Positions 52,957 through 62,548 of a stretch of 64,000 bases of DNA are shown in pieces. Numbering within the stretch: position 1 is the first letter of the stretch; each line of letters starts with the position of its first letter. The notes under the pieces are model-generated. The model was not told where the DNA came from, did not search any database, and saw only the letters and a list, made by a program, of their open reading frames with translations. The stretch spans positions 2,418,001 through 2,482,000 of the forward strand of contig OY829366.1 of assembly GCA_963691755.1 (NCBI GenBank), in the 5' to 3' direction. A program made the translations under genes and the position numbers. Source of the DNA: Dinoroseobacter sp013215265 (GTDB lineage Bacteria; Pseudomonadota; Alphaproteobacteria; Rhodobacterales; Rhodobacteraceae).

Positions 52957-53738
52957 ATCACCAGCCCAGCAGCGTTTGCCCGTTCCAAGACTTCTTTACG
53001 ATCAAGAACTTGAACGTATGCGGCCTGCAAACAGATAGCAGACAGATCGGCTGATATTACTTTATCTATCGTTTCTGGACCAATTGTTGGCAAATCCACC
53101 CTCAGATCTTGACCATCCTTTGCACGTTTTACAAAGACACCATTCATATTGGGCTGTCGGCTTTGTCTCAATTGCGCAATCCCATCCAGCATCGCGTCTG
53201 TTCCATATAGTGCTTCAATTCCAAGAACTTGCCCTGAACTTACAACGCATCCCTGACCAATATCGTGCACACTCAAAGTCTGCAGAATCTCTTTGCCCTT
53301 CTGGGCGTCCTGTTCGTCACGAGGCTCGGGGTGAGCCCGTGTCATCACGCCAGGTTCGACCAGCAATCCAGGGAGAAACTCATGTGGTGCACAAACAGAA
53401 AATCCCTTTTCTTCAAACACTTCAATGATGCCTCGCAGAAGTGCGTCATCTCCGGACTGCAGCAGCGGTACCAGCCTGGGCATCAGTTCTAATGTGGTCG
53501 CATCAAACAAAGACGGATCGAGCTTTGGGCGCCCCATCGCACCAGCAAAGCAGATTTCCTGAACGCCAGCTTCCGCGAGATCCGAGAAAAGATCTCCAAG
53601 CCTTTCAAATTGCGCTGTTATGTTCGGCTCTGAACCTATGTCCGTGTGTACATTATTCAATTTGACCCAGATTGCGCCTGTTTCTTTGACGAGACGTACT
53701 GGCAGGTCTCCAGAGCCAGAGATAACTGCGAGCGACAT
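52941..53738 (-). CDS. lpxI: UDP-2,3-diacylglucosamine pyrophosphatase LpxI
   Basis: Makes lipid X from UDP-2,3-diacylglucosamine. Alphaproteobacteria use LpxI in place of LpxH. The 265-residue DUF1009-type protein starts LAVISGSGDLPVRLV, has EICFAGAMGRPKL in the N-terminal half, and QGCVVSSGQVLGIEALYGTDAML in the C-terminal half, with VKRAKDGQDLRVDLPTIGPETI and ICLQAAYVQVLDRKEVLERANAAG toward the end. It lies between lpxA and lpxB, with 3 bases to the lpxA stop. Confidence 0.96.
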   Translation of the reverse strand: MSLAVISGSGDLPVRLVKETGAIWVKLNNVHTDIGSEPNITAQFERLGDLFSDLAEAGVQEICFAGAMGRPKLDPSLFDATTLELMPRLVPLLQSGDDALLRGIIEVFEEKGFSVCAPHEFLPGLLVEPGVMTRAHPEPRDEQDAQKGKEILQTLSVHDIGQGCVVSSGQVLGIEALYGTDAMLDGIAQLRQSRQPNMNGVFVKRAKDGQDLRVDLPTIGPETIDKVISADLSAICLQAAYVQVLDRKEVLERANAAGLVIWATD

Positions 53739-53741
53739 TCG

Positions 53742-54539
53742 CTAACTCGGCGTCAGAAAGCTTCGATCCGACGCCGCAATAATGAATTCGGCAATCTCTC
53801 GAACGTATTCGCTTTCTGTTTCCTCGTTCAGTCGCCTGGCGCGTTCTAGGAAGGTTCCCTCCCCTTGCGCAAGCGCCTGATATGCGGCTCGCAACGCAGT
53901 AATGTCCGTACGGGACACACCACGCCGCTTGAGCCCGACAAGATTCAAACCGTCCAATGTGCCTCTTTCGGCCTGTACGAGCCCATAGGGGATAACGTCG
54001 TTTGTCACCATGGTCACCGCACCAATGATCGCGCCGCGACCAATACGGACAAACTGGTGGATCCCAGAAAGCCCACCGATCAACACGTTGTCTTCAATGA
54101 TGCAATGCCCGGCAATCGCCGCATTGTTCACAACGATGACATTGTTTCCGATCTGCGCATCATGTGCGACGTGACAGCCCGCCATAAAGAGGTTGTTATC
54201 GCCTACACGGGTTACCCCACCGCCCCCTTCAGTGCCTGTGTTCATCGTCACATGTTCGCGGATGCGATTGCGTTTCCCAATGATGAGCTTTGTCTTTTCA
54301 CCTTTGAACTTAAGATCCTGTGGGATCTCACCAATGCTCGCAAAAGAGAAAATGTCTGTTTCATCACCTACTTGCGTCCAGCCAGTCACAACAACGTGGC
54401 TACGCAAAACAACGTCGCGCCCAAGCTCCACGTCTGGTCCTACAACGCAAAACGGGCCGACCTTGCAGCCATCGGCTATCACGGCACCGGGCTCGATCAC
54501 CGCACTTGGGTGGATCTGAGCGCTGACCGAAATGCTCAT
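53742..54539 (-). CDS. lpxA: UDP-N-acetylglucosamine acyltransferase
   Basis: First step of lipid A synthesis. A 265-residue left-handed beta-helix built of hexapeptide repeats (HPSAVIEPGAVIADGCKVGPFCVVG and following). Family motifs: FASIGEIPQDLKF, NRIREHVTMNTGT, and MAGCHVAHDAQIGNNVIVVNNAAIAGH, in which the His of HVAHD is the likely catalytic base. The C-terminal helical part starts LVGLKRRGVSR. The ATG overlaps the fabZ stop by 4 bases (ATGA). Confidence 0.97.
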   Translation of the reverse strand: MSISVSAQIHPSAVIEPGAVIADGCKVGPFCVVGPDVELGRDVVLRSHVVVTGWTQVGDETDIFSFASIGEIPQDLKFKGEKTKLIIGKRNRIREHVTMNTGTEGGGGVTRVGDNNLFMAGCHVAHDAQIGNNVIVVNNAAIAGHCIIEDNVLIGGLSGIHQFVRIGRGAIIGAVTMVTNDVIPYGLVQAERGTLDGLNLVGLKRRGVSRTDITALRAAYQALAQGEGTFLERARRLNEETESEYVREIAEFIIAASDRSFLTPS

Positions 54540-55006
54540 TCAGCCGCGTCCTTCGGCAAGTCCATCATTGCTGTAAAGTCGCATTCACAGGCCACATCGC
54601 CCTCCACCGTGCCAACGCCATGGAATTTCCAGACTTTGCCACCAGGCTTGCCCCGCGTCACATCAAGCTTCATTTCAAGTACGTCACCAGGCACAACTTT
54701 CCGGCGGAACTTCGCACTGTCGATCGCCATGAAATAAACAAGGAGATCCCTGTCCGCCATATTCATGGAAACACCCACCATAACAGCTGCTGTTTGCGCC
54801 ATAGCCTCAATGATGGTTACGCCCGGCATAATCGGTGCGCCCGGAAAATGACCTTGGAAATGTGGCTCGTTGAATGTGACGTTCTTGATCCCTACCGCAG
54901 AGGTGTTGGGCACAATGTCCTTCACTTTGTCGACCAACAGAAATGGGTATCGATGCGGGATTATCCGTTGGATCAGATCAATGTCAGCGGTTGTAGGAAT
55001 GTCCAT
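54536..55006 (-). CDS. fabZ: 3-hydroxyacyl-ACP dehydratase FabZ
   Basis: Hotdog-fold dehydratase of fatty acid elongation that shares its substrate pool with LpxA. The 156-residue protein shows IIPHRYPFLLVDKV, and the active-site region HFQGHFPGAPIMPGVTIIEAMAQTAA with catalytic His and Glu. The ATG at 55006 (MDIPTTADIDLIQ) follows GGAGACC; the longer frame to 55048 is not needed. Coupled to lpxA by a 4-base overlap; its neighbour upstream is skp. Confidence 0.97.
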   Translation of the reverse strand: MDIPTTADIDLIQRIIPHRYPFLLVDKVKDIVPNTSAVGIKNVTFNEPHFQGHFPGAPIMPGVTIIEAMAQTAAVMVGVSMNMADRDLLVYFMAIDSAKFRRKVVPGDVLEMKLDVTRGKPGGKVWKFHGVGTVEGDVACECDFTAMMDLPKDAAE

Positions 55007-55071
55007 AAAAGGTCTCCGGACAGTATTTGCGTTGACCGTGGCTAGCAAGCAGCGTGGTTCGAGACAACCAG

Positions 55072-55713
55072 CTATTCAGAGGCTACCGGGTCCGTTGCAG
55101 GTTGTTGGGGCAATTCATCGACGTCAGGCAAGACAGGGGCAGGAGCGGAGTCGAGCGACGCCTCCTGCCCCGTTCCAATTGCTTCATCCATGGCTGCTAT
55201 AGCCTCATCAGTGATGTCGATACGGTCATCTGTAATGAACGCAGCCCGCTGATCAAAGATTGCCACAGCCCCAAAGTCCGACATGATCCTGCCCAAGACA
55301 GGTAACGTGGCATTGAAAAAGGTGCGGCGTTCTTGTTCATCCCGGCTTGTCAGGTTGCGCGCTTTTCTATCCTGTGCTGCACGAATGGCCGTTACCCGCG
55401 CATCAAAGTCATCTGCAAGCGCACGAAACTCTTCCGGGGCCATAGAGGGGCGCCGTTCGGTAATAGCTTGCTCTTCTGCAATCAACGCGTCTTCGATACG
55501 CCTGTTTTCCTCAGCCAATGCAAGGGACTCAGCGCGAATATCTGCAACAACCCGCTGTCCAAATTGAGACCCTGAATAAAGCCTGTCCTGATTTATCACC
55601 ACAAAATCCGACTGGATTTGAGTGGATTGGGCGATGGCATGCGTTGAAGCGTTGCTAAAAGCGACGAAGGCTCCGCATGCCACGATGATGCGAAGCCAAA
55701 GTCGCAGCATCAT
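55072..55713 (-). CDS. skp: Periplasmic OmpH/Skp-family chaperone
   Basis: A 213-residue secreted protein with a signal peptide (ending about STHAIAQ) and an OmpH core: VVINQDRLYSGSQFGQRVVADI followed by a long charged helix (ESLALAEENRRIEDALIAEEQAITERR) and ARNLTSRDEQERRTFF. It would hold unfolded outer-membrane proteins for BamA. The C-terminal ~45 residues are acidic and proline-rich (APAPVLPDVDELPQQPATDP), an extension beyond the E. coli protein. The ATG directly abuts the bamA stop (TAAATG). Confidence 0.92.
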   Translation of the reverse strand: MMLRLWLRIIVACGAFVAFSNASTHAIAQSTQIQSDFVVINQDRLYSGSQFGQRVVADIRAESLALAEENRRIEDALIAEEQAITERRPSMAPEEFRALADDFDARVTAIRAAQDRKARNLTSRDEQERRTFFNATLPVLGRIMSDFGAVAIFDQRAAFITDDRIDITDEAIAAMDEAIGTGQEASLDSAPAPVLPDVDELPQQPATDPVASE

Positions 55714-58044
55714 TTAAAACTTCGTTGAGATCGTTAGGTCAAACCCAACAGGATTATCGTAGCTCTCGGCTTGAAGCGGCGTCGTGAAATTGAACCGAAG
55801 CGGCCCGATCGCCGTCGTCCAATAGACGGCGAACCCAAGGGTCGCACGAAGCAATGCGCTATCGTCTACAATGTTTCCGCCCGCGCCTGCCGTATCCTGA
55901 AGTCCCCATACCGTGCCCACATCAGCAAAAAGACCACCGGTAATATTGTATTCATCGGGCAATCCTAGCGGGAATTGGCTCTCGAGCCGCGCAACAGCAT
56001 AATAATTGCCGCCAAGCGCGTCATTGCCAGTAGCATTCAAATCCCGCGGACCAATACCGTTAGAACCAAATCCACGCATCACGCGGGAGTTTGGCAGGAA
56101 GCGGTCGGTTATCCGCGTTGTTGCACCGCCGATAGGGGTCAGAGCCCCCCCTTCAACCTCGATGCGCAGCCCAATCTCTTCTCCCCACACCTTTGTCTCG
56201 GCGGCCGCAAGCGCGGTCGTCCGCAAGATCTGGTTCGTACTACCAACACCCGTTACTTCCTGTCCGAACCGCAGAAGCATGCCGGTTGTCGGATCCACTC
56301 CAGTGCGGCGCGTATCAAATGTGTAAGTATACCCAACGGAATGCGTATCGCGCGTTCCTGCTTCGCGCTGAATAATAGGCGAAGCTGTTGCGGTATCCAA
56401 GATCGCGGCCGTACCGAGCCCAGCATAAACATCCAAGCGACCACGTTCGCTTACAGGAAACTCGAGACCAACCTCGAGATCACGGATTTCTGTATCATAA
56501 CTCGCTGATGCATTGTTGGTTGTAAATTGTTGTGCGTCAAAACGAAGACGCAAATCGCGATCTAGCAATGCTGGTTCAGCGAAGGAGAATGCAGCTTTTC
56601 GATTATCCGTGCCTCCCGAGTACTCAAAGCTCAGGAACTGGCCACGCCCAAGAAAGTTACGTTCGCTCAGGTTGACAGACAGTCCAAAACCGTCTTGCGC
56701 CGAGTAAGAACCGCCAAAGCTCAGTGCACCTGTTGGCGCCTCTTCAACATCAACATCCACAACCACCTGGTTTTCACTACTACCGGGACGGTTGTTGACC
56801 TGTGCATCCGCGAAGAAACCGAGCGCACGAATACGTTCTGCAGCTTGGCGAATTTCACGTGGATTGAACGGATCACCTTCAGCAGTCGTAAACTGCCGGC
56901 GAATAACCCGATCCAATGTCGTTGCGTTACCTTCGATATCAATCCGCTCGATAAAAACACGCGGTCCGCGTTCCAGCTGAAAATTGACATCAAGTGTACC
57001 AGCCGCGTCATTGCGACTGATCTTTGGAACGACACGCACGAAATTAAGTTGTTTTTCAATCGCAAGCCGCTCGATACGTGCGATGTTGTTTTCTATTAGC
57101 GCCGGTGACCATGTGTCGCCAGGATCGATATTCAGTGCAGCTTCGAACTCAGCAGCGTCCAAGCCTTCAATGACGCTGGACGTGCTAACCGATCCGACTT
57201 TGAACGACTGCCCTTCCCTTACATTAAACGTGACGAAAACGCCGTTGCGCTGGCGGGTCAGTTCCGAGCTTACCGACAAAACCTGGAAATCGACATAGCC
57301 GCGTGAATTGTAGAAATCGGTCAGTACCTGACGGTCAAATGCAATTCTTTCCTCAATAAAAGTATCGGATTGGATCAAACGGCGGAAGAGGCCAGCCTGT
57401 CGGGTTTGCAACGCGTTGCGAAGACGGCGTTCGGAAAAGTCCTGATTGCCAACAAAACTAATCCGCTGGATTTCGACAACACGGCCCTCGGTCACTTCAA
57501 ACACGAGGTCTACGCGATTATCGCTGCGCCGGATAATCCGCGGCTCTACAGTTGCAGCAAGTCGACCACGCAGCGCATAAGCCTCAGCAATCGCCGCTGC
57601 ATCCGCCTCGGCCTGAGAGGGGCTGTACACACGCCGGGATTCAGATCCCAATACTGGCAGCAGAACGTCGTCATCGATACGGCGATTGCCCTCGATATTG
57701 ATACGGTTCACGGTGGGCCATTCCTGAACGTTGATTTCGAGAAGGTTACCGCGCGGATTAATCTCTACAGCCTCAAAAAGACCGGAGTTCACTATACGCT
57801 GATATGCCTCGTTCAACTCGCCCGCTGTGAGCGTTTGACCGGATGCTATGCCCGCAAAAGCAACCACGCTCGCAGAATCAACCCTTTGGTTGCCTGAAAC
57901 AGCTACCCTGTTGAATGTGAAATCTTGTGCGCTTGCGGTCGTCGACGGAAGCGTCAAGCTTGTCGCCGATACCAGAGCCAAAATTAGGGCCGCTCGCGAT
58001 GAACCCTGTGCTAATTTTGAAATGCTTTTTCCACGACCGCTCAT
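55714..58044 (-). CDS. bamA: Outer membrane protein assembly factor BamA
   Basis: Core of the BAM complex. The 776-residue protein has a signal peptide (LILALVSATSLTLPSTTASAQ), about five POTRA repeats (FNRVAVSGNQRVDSASVVAFAG; NRINIEGNRRIDDDVLLPVLG; IQRISFVGNQDFSERRLRNAL; KVGSVST...; FIERIDIEGNATTLDRVIRRQF) and an Omp85 barrel with VMRGFGSNGIGPRDL (the VRGF/Y lid-lock motif region) ending in a terminal Phe (DLTISTKF). It lies between the rseP/small membrane gene and skp, the standard order. Confidence 0.98.
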   Translation of the reverse strand: MSGRGKSISKLAQGSSRAALILALVSATSLTLPSTTASAQDFTFNRVAVSGNQRVDSASVVAFAGIASGQTLTAGELNEAYQRIVNSGLFEAVEINPRGNLLEINVQEWPTVNRINIEGNRRIDDDVLLPVLGSESRRVYSPSQAEADAAAIAEAYALRGRLAATVEPRIIRRSDNRVDLVFEVTEGRVVEIQRISFVGNQDFSERRLRNALQTRQAGLFRRLIQSDTFIEERIAFDRQVLTDFYNSRGYVDFQVLSVSSELTRQRNGVFVTFNVREGQSFKVGSVSTSSVIEGLDAAEFEAALNIDPGDTWSPALIENNIARIERLAIEKQLNFVRVVPKISRNDAAGTLDVNFQLERGPRVFIERIDIEGNATTLDRVIRRQFTTAEGDPFNPREIRQAAERIRALGFFADAQVNNRPGSSENQVVVDVDVEEAPTGALSFGGSYSAQDGFGLSVNLSERNFLGRGQFLSFEYSGGTDNRKAAFSFAEPALLDRDLRLRFDAQQFTTNNASASYDTEIRDLEVGLEFPVSERGRLDVYAGLGTAAILDTATASPIIQREAGTRDTHSVGYTYTFDTRRTGVDPTTGMLLRFGQEVTGVGSTNQILRTTALAAAETKVWGEEIGLRIEVEGGALTPIGGATTRITDRFLPNSRVMRGFGSNGIGPRDLNATGNDALGGNYYAVARLESQFPLGLPDEYNITGGLFADVGTVWGLQDTAGAGGNIVDDSALLRATLGFAVYWTTAIGPLRFNFTTPLQAESYDNPVGFDLTISTKF

Positions 58045-58159
58045 TCTAGTCTGTCCCGTGATCTGCCTGCTATAGGCGTCCTACCTTGGCAGCGGGAACT
58101 TGTCAAAATCGAACAAGGGATTGGGCTGTGGAAAACTTGAGGCGCAACCCAATGTGTTG

Positions 58160-58300
58160 TTAGAGGGTCGCACTCAGGATATTGGCAAGCGAAATGGCGC
58201 CGGAGATTGCAGCAATTATGAGTGCTACAACCAGAACGCTATCGCCATAAAACCGCGCCAGGGCTCTTACGCCAACGACACCTTGATGAACCAGCTGCAT
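58160..58300 (-). CDS. Small membrane peptide between rseP and bamA
   Basis: A 46-residue open frame beginning MQLVHQGVVGVRALARFYGD, with one hydrophobic helix (SVLVVALIIAAISGAISLANIL). GGAGGG lies 8 bases before the ATG at 58300, one of the better ribosome sites in the region. It sits in the ~385-base gap between rseP and bamA on the same strand. The frame is open further upstream to 58351 but without a comparable ribosome site. I do not know a family; expression is inferred. Confidence 0.5.
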   Translation of the reverse strand: MQLVHQGVVGVRALARFYGDSVLVVALIIAAISGAISLANILSATL

Positions 58301-58429
58301 ATCACGCCCTCCATTGACTGCGAACAGTGCTGTTAACGTAGGTGTCGTCAAAGAATGTGGCTCGATTTGGGCAATCCATGTAAAAAAGCGTGACGTATAA
58401 ACTTTTCAGTAAGTTCTTGGTCGAGTTCT

Positions 58430-59779
58430 TCAGGGGCAAAAGAGATCGTTGGTCAGCGCAAACAGCATAAGCGATAAGATCAACACCAACCCAGTTGTCA
58501 TCAATACCCGCAATGCGCGATCGCTTGGTGGCCGTCCGACGACAGCCTCATAGGCGTGGAAGACGAGGTGACCCCCATCAAGCACGGGAACCGGGAACAG
58601 ATTAAGCAGCCCAACAGCTGTGGATAACACTGCGATAAACCAGATGAAGCTTTCAAGGCCCTGGCTTGCAGCGGCGCCTGAAACTTCGGCAATTCCGATG
58701 GGCCCGGACATGTTGCACGTCGATATCGCGCCAGTGACCATGTGATAAAGACCAGACAGGCTGGAGGTCACGATGAACCACGTTTGATCTACGCCCGAGC
58801 GGATCGCCTCAAAAGGGTTCGGAGTGATCGTTGCGGGCGCAAAAAACATGCCGCCCGAAACGCCTAGAAGCCAGCGTGTTTCAAAACCACCATCGGCAAG
58901 TGGGAGATCCATACGCCGCGGTGCAAGGAAAATTTCAAAGGTTCTCGCACCATCTTCATCAGAGCGCCACACATCAAGACGGAGCGCTTCCCCTTCCGAG
59001 GCCGTCACCTTCGCGCGTAGTTCCTCGAACGAATAAATCGCCTCGCCATCCACTGCGATCACCACATCGCCAGCTTCAAGGCCCACGTCCATCGCGGCAG
59101 ACCGTGGCTGGATGCCTTGCGCTACCGGGGGCAGTACATAAGGACCAGTCACTTCGCGCAAAGCCCCGTTACGTTCAACCGTGTAGGTTAAGGTTTCCGC
59201 TGGAGCGATGACATCGCGCAAACCATCCAAAGCTTCAAAATCAGGGGTCTCAATACCCTCGACGGCGACGATGATATCACCTTGCTGGAGGTCAATATTT
59301 TCTGTGGGAAGCGCCAGCAATTCACCAATTGTCGGACGTTCGGTGGCTGTGCCTTGTACAAAAATAACGGCAGCAAAAATGCCGATCGACAGAATAAAAT
59401 TGAATACAGGACCCGCTGCAACGGTTGCTGCGCGACGCCAAAGGGCCGCGCCATGCATTGTACGCGCACGATCTGCGTCGCTTAGCTTGGAAATTGTTTC
59501 GCCGTCTTTCCCCGATGCGGCATCTGCATCCCCCAGAAACTTCACATAACCGCCGAACGGTAGGGCCGCGATCTGCCAAACGGTGCCACGCTTGTCGGTG
59601 CGGCTGTAGAGAACCGGGCCAAACCCCAAGGAAAAGACTTCGGCATGAATACCGCACCAGCGGCCCACTATATAATGACCATATTCATGTATCGCGACAA
59701 TCACCGACAAAGCGATGATGAAGGCGATTACAGTGAAGAACACTCCGCCGAAGGATGGGATAAGCCCTATGATGTCCAT
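58430..59779 (-). CDS. rseP: Site-2 protease RseP (M50 zinc metalloprotease)
   Basis: Intramembrane protease that cleaves anti-sigma factors and leftover signal peptides. The 449-residue protein shows the zinc site AIHEYGHYIVGRW (HExxH) in the first membrane helix, VKFLGDADAAS, two PDZ-like domains in the periplasmic loop (including PRSAAMDVGLEAGDVVIAVDGEAI), and the second active-site segment LNLFPVPVLDGGHLV. About four membrane helices. It starts 27 bases after the dxr stop. Confidence 0.96.
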   Translation of the reverse strand: MDIIGLIPSFGGVFFTVIAFIIALSVIVAIHEYGHYIVGRWCGIHAEVFSLGFGPVLYSRTDKRGTVWQIAALPFGGYVKFLGDADAASGKDGETISKLSDADRARTMHGAALWRRAATVAAGPVFNFILSIGIFAAVIFVQGTATERPTIGELLALPTENIDLQQGDIIVAVEGIETPDFEALDGLRDVIAPAETLTYTVERNGALREVTGPYVLPPVAQGIQPRSAAMDVGLEAGDVVIAVDGEAIYSFEELRAKVTASEGEALRLDVWRSDEDGARTFEIFLAPRRMDLPLADGGFETRWLLGVSGGMFFAPATITPNPFEAIRSGVDQTWFIVTSSLSGLYHMVTGAISTCNMSGPIGIAEVSGAAASQGLESFIWFIAVLSTAVGLLNLFPVPVLDGGHLVFHAYEAVVGRPPSDRALRVLMTTGLVLILSLMLFALTNDLFCP

Positions 59780-59806
59780 GCAACGGGTTCCTCTGCTCTG
59801 TTGTTT

Positions 59807-60979
59807 CTAGGCGCGATCTTGGGCCGCGTCTTTAACTGCCTTACGAGCCATGTGGTCCGCCTGCGTGACGCAATCAAGGCCAATAAGTGGCTTTGAGAGG
59901 GAATCCGCCGCGTCGCAGGTCTCAAGCGCGGTTTCAACAAGACGTGCCATGTCGAGAAAACCCACCTTGCCGGCTATAAACAAATCCAGCGCGGCTTCCT
60001 TGGCACCGTTGAAAACAGCCCCTGCCCGTCCGCCCGTTTCCATCACGTCACGCGCGAGACGCAATGCTGGAAATTTTTGCGTGTCAGGCGCGGAAAAATT
60101 GAGCTGGCCGATCGCGGCAAGGTCCAGCCTGTTCACTGGAATATGGGCGCGTTCAGGCCAATGCAGTGCGTAGCCAATTGCATGGCGCATATCTGGTGGT
60201 CCGATATGCGCCATAAGCGCGCCATCCTGAAACCCAACAAGTGCGTGAACCAACGACTCTGGGTGTACAACGGCCTCGATAAGATCAGGCGCAATCCCGA
60301 AGAATTCGTGGGTTTCGATAAGTTCCAGTGCCTTGTTGAACATCGAGGCTGAATCAACGCTGATCCGCTGTCCCATTGCCCAGTTCGGGTGCGCCACGGC
60401 TTCTTTCAGCGTTGCTTTGGCGATCGCCTCCAGCGGCCAATCCCGAAAGGGACCACCGCTGGCAGTAATGATGATGCGTTCAACAGCTGACATATCTTCG
60501 CCGACCAAAGCCTGAAAAACAGCGGAATGTTCGCTGTCGACAGGCATGATGGTTGCAGCATTTGCCTTTGCTTCCGCCAGCAGCAAAGGCCCCGCACACA
60601 CGAGGGACTCCTTATTGGCAAGCGCCAGCGTTCCCCCCTGTTGCAAGGCCGCAAACCCCGGATAAAGCCCTGCCGCTCCGACAATGGCGCTCATGGTCCA
60701 GTCGCACGGCCTGTCGGCAGCATCACACAACGCCTGCGCCCCCGATGCGACCTCTATTCCAGTGCCTGCAAGCGCATCTTTCAGACCGTCGTAACATTCA
60801 TCAAACGCAGTCACTGCAATCTCAGCGTTCAATTCGCGTGCCTGTTCAGCCAGGCGGGCAACATTCCGTCCCCCGGTAACTGCCACGACGTCATAGGTGT
60901 TGGGTTCGGCGCGCATCAACAGATCGACCGTGTTTTCGCCAATCGATCCTGTCGCACCAAACAGGCTGACGCGCTTCAT
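59807..60979 (-). CDS. dxr: 1-deoxy-D-xylulose 5-phosphate reductoisomerase
   Basis: Second step of the MEP isoprenoid pathway, preceding the IspD-IspF enzyme encoded at 16-17 kb. The 390-residue protein has the NADPH site SLFGATGSIGENTVDL, IVGAAGLYPGFAAL, LALANKESLVCAG, PVDSEHSAVFQAL (metal-binding Asp and Glu), ASGGPFRDW, NWAMGQRISVDSASMFNKALELIE and HPESLVHALVGFQDGA. Its ATG overlaps the cdsA stop by one base (TGATG). Confidence 0.98.
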   Translation of the reverse strand: MKRVSLFGATGSIGENTVDLLMRAEPNTYDVVAVTGGRNVARLAEQARELNAEIAVTAFDECYDGLKDALAGTGIEVASGAQALCDAADRPCDWTMSAIVGAAGLYPGFAALQQGGTLALANKESLVCAGPLLLAEAKANAATIMPVDSEHSAVFQALVGEDMSAVERIIITASGGPFRDWPLEAIAKATLKEAVAHPNWAMGQRISVDSASMFNKALELIETHEFFGIAPDLIEAVVHPESLVHALVGFQDGALMAHIGPPDMRHAIGYALHWPERAHIPVNRLDLAAIGQLNFSAPDTQKFPALRLARDVMETGGRAGAVFNGAKEAALDLFIAGKVGFLDMARLVETALETCDAADSLSKPLIGLDCVTQADHMARKAVKDAAQDRA

Positions 60980-61779
60980 CAGGATACCCCTGGAAGCGGT
61001 GGAAAATCTATAAATTGTTGTATTACAATCAAAATAACAGACGCGCCAAGCATTCCGTCAAATCGGTCAAGAAGCCCGCCATGGCCAGGGATCAGGTTTG
61101 AGCTGTCTTTGACACCCACTTTACGCTTGATCGCAGATTCAGCGATATCGCCCATTTGTGCCGCAAGCGCGAGTGCCACTGAAATCACGATCAGTTCCGC
61201 CGCATTGTCAGTGTAATTCAGGAAAAAGAACGCAACAATAATTGCTCCAACCCATCCCGCAACGGTGCCGGACCAGGTTTTCTTGGGGCTGACTTTTGGC
61301 CAAAACTTGGGTCCACCGATCAGGCGGCCTGCGAAATACCCCATGACATCGCTCGCAATCACCACAAGTGCGAGCCAGATGATCCAGACCAATCCATAAT
61401 CTGCGCGCAATGAATAAAATCCAATCCCCGCAACGCCGATCATCACAGAGTAAAGCACGAAAACCCTTCGGTTTGCCTTGAGCAAAGCAACCGCTACCAG
61501 TGCCGGCGCGAAAATAAGCGCCAGTCCAAGGTTGGCAGGTGCCCAATGCCAGCCGAGCACAACCAACGCGCCAATCACAGCCAAGATAAAATATGTTCGA
61601 TCGCGCCCCGGGGCCAACATGCTGGCCAGTTCCCAAATCATGAGCGCCACTGCGGCTGCAATTGCGACCAGGAAGATGATCCCGCCCACCCAAATCGCAA
61701 AACCTGCGATCAGGAGCATAACAATCGCAGACACTATCCGCGTTTTCAGATCATCGAATTTTGTCGCCGCGCCACTCAC
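60979..61779 (-). CDS. cdsA: Phosphatidate cytidylyltransferase
   Basis: Makes CDP-diacylglycerol for all phospholipids; upstream in pathway terms of PgpA at 17 kb. The 266-residue polytopic membrane protein has about seven helices and the family signature near its C-terminus, SAIKRKVGVKDSSNLIPGHGGLLDRFDGMLGA. DVMGYFAGRLIGGPKFWPKVSPKKTWSG earlier is also conserved. It overlaps uppS by 4 bases and dxr by 1 base. Confidence 0.96.
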   Translation of the reverse strand: MSGAATKFDDLKTRIVSAIVMLLIAGFAIWVGGIIFLVAIAAAVALMIWELASMLAPGRDRTYFILAVIGALVVLGWHWAPANLGLALIFAPALVAVALLKANRRVFVLYSVMIGVAGIGFYSLRADYGLVWIIWLALVVIASDVMGYFAGRLIGGPKFWPKVSPKKTWSGTVAGWVGAIIVAFFFLNYTDNAAELIVISVALALAAQMGDIAESAIKRKVGVKDSSNLIPGHGGLLDRFDGMLGASVILIVIQQFIDFPPLPGVS

Positions 61780-62519
61780 GCGGGCACCGCGCCAAAACGG
61801 CGTTCACGAAGGCCATAGCGCCCCACAACCTCGGCTAGGTGGTCACGGGTAAAATCTGGCCAAAGGGTGTCGACAAACTCGTACTCGGCATAGGCCGACT
61901 GCCACAGAAGGAAGTTCGAAATACGCGCCTCGCCACTGGTCCTGATGACGAGGTCGGGATCGGGCAAGACATGTGTGTCGAGAAAGCGCGCAAGCGTCGT
62001 TTCGTCAACCGTCTCGGGTTCTATCTTTCCTGCTGCAACTTCGCGCGCCAGGCGCTTGGTGGCCCGGGCCACTTCGTCACGCGAGCCATAGTTCAGCGCG
62101 ATCGTCAGGTGGACCCTGTCATTTTCAGCGGTTAGCTTTTCGGTCTCATCCATCAAGGCCTGAAGCTTTGGATCCAGACGCATCCGGTCACCAATGAAAC
62201 GCACGCGCACGCGTTCTTTGACAAAGGCTTGCATCTCTTTGGTAATATAACGCTTGAATAGCGTCATGAGACCTGCGACCTCGATCTGTGTTCGCTTCCA
62301 ATTTTCTGTAGAAAAGGCAAATATTGTCAGGTATTTAACACCGATATCGGGGCAAGCCTCTACGATCTCTCGAACACGACGAGCGCCCGCCTGATGCCCA
62401 AACAATCGAGGCCGGTTACGTTGCTGCGCCCAACGACCATTTCCATCCATTATGATCGCAACATGCGACGGCCCTTTGGGAGGCTCAGGTATCGCATCGG
62501 GTGAAGCTGAAGTGGTCAT
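61776..62519 (-). CDS. uppS: Undecaprenyl diphosphate synthase (cis-prenyltransferase)
   Basis: Makes the C55 lipid carrier for peptidoglycan and polysaccharide from isopentenyl diphosphate. The 247-residue protein shows HVAIIMDGNGRWAQQRNRPRLFGHQAGARRVREI with the catalytic Asp, TIFAFSTENWKR, ALNYGSRDEV, and DLVIRTSGEARISNFLLWQSAYAEYEF. All conserved regions are intact. The stop overlaps the cdsA start (ATGA). Confidence 0.97.
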   Translation of the reverse strand: MTTSASPDAIPEPPKGPSHVAIIMDGNGRWAQQRNRPRLFGHQAGARRVREIVEACPDIGVKYLTIFAFSTENWKRTQIEVAGLMTLFKRYITKEMQAFVKERVRVRFIGDRMRLDPKLQALMDETEKLTAENDRVHLTIALNYGSRDEVARATKRLAREVAAGKIEPETVDETTLARFLDTHVLPDPDLVIRTSGEARISNFLLWQSAYAEYEFVDTLWPDFTRDHLAEVVGRYGLRERRFGAVPA

Positions 62520-62548
62520 TAATTGGTCCTTACATTCGGAAACGACGT

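Noticed and set aside
58100..58336. Plus-strand open frame opposite the small peptide between rseP and bamA
   Set aside because: The minus-strand frame has a better ribosome site and a membrane helix, and the plus frame shows no protein-like pattern.
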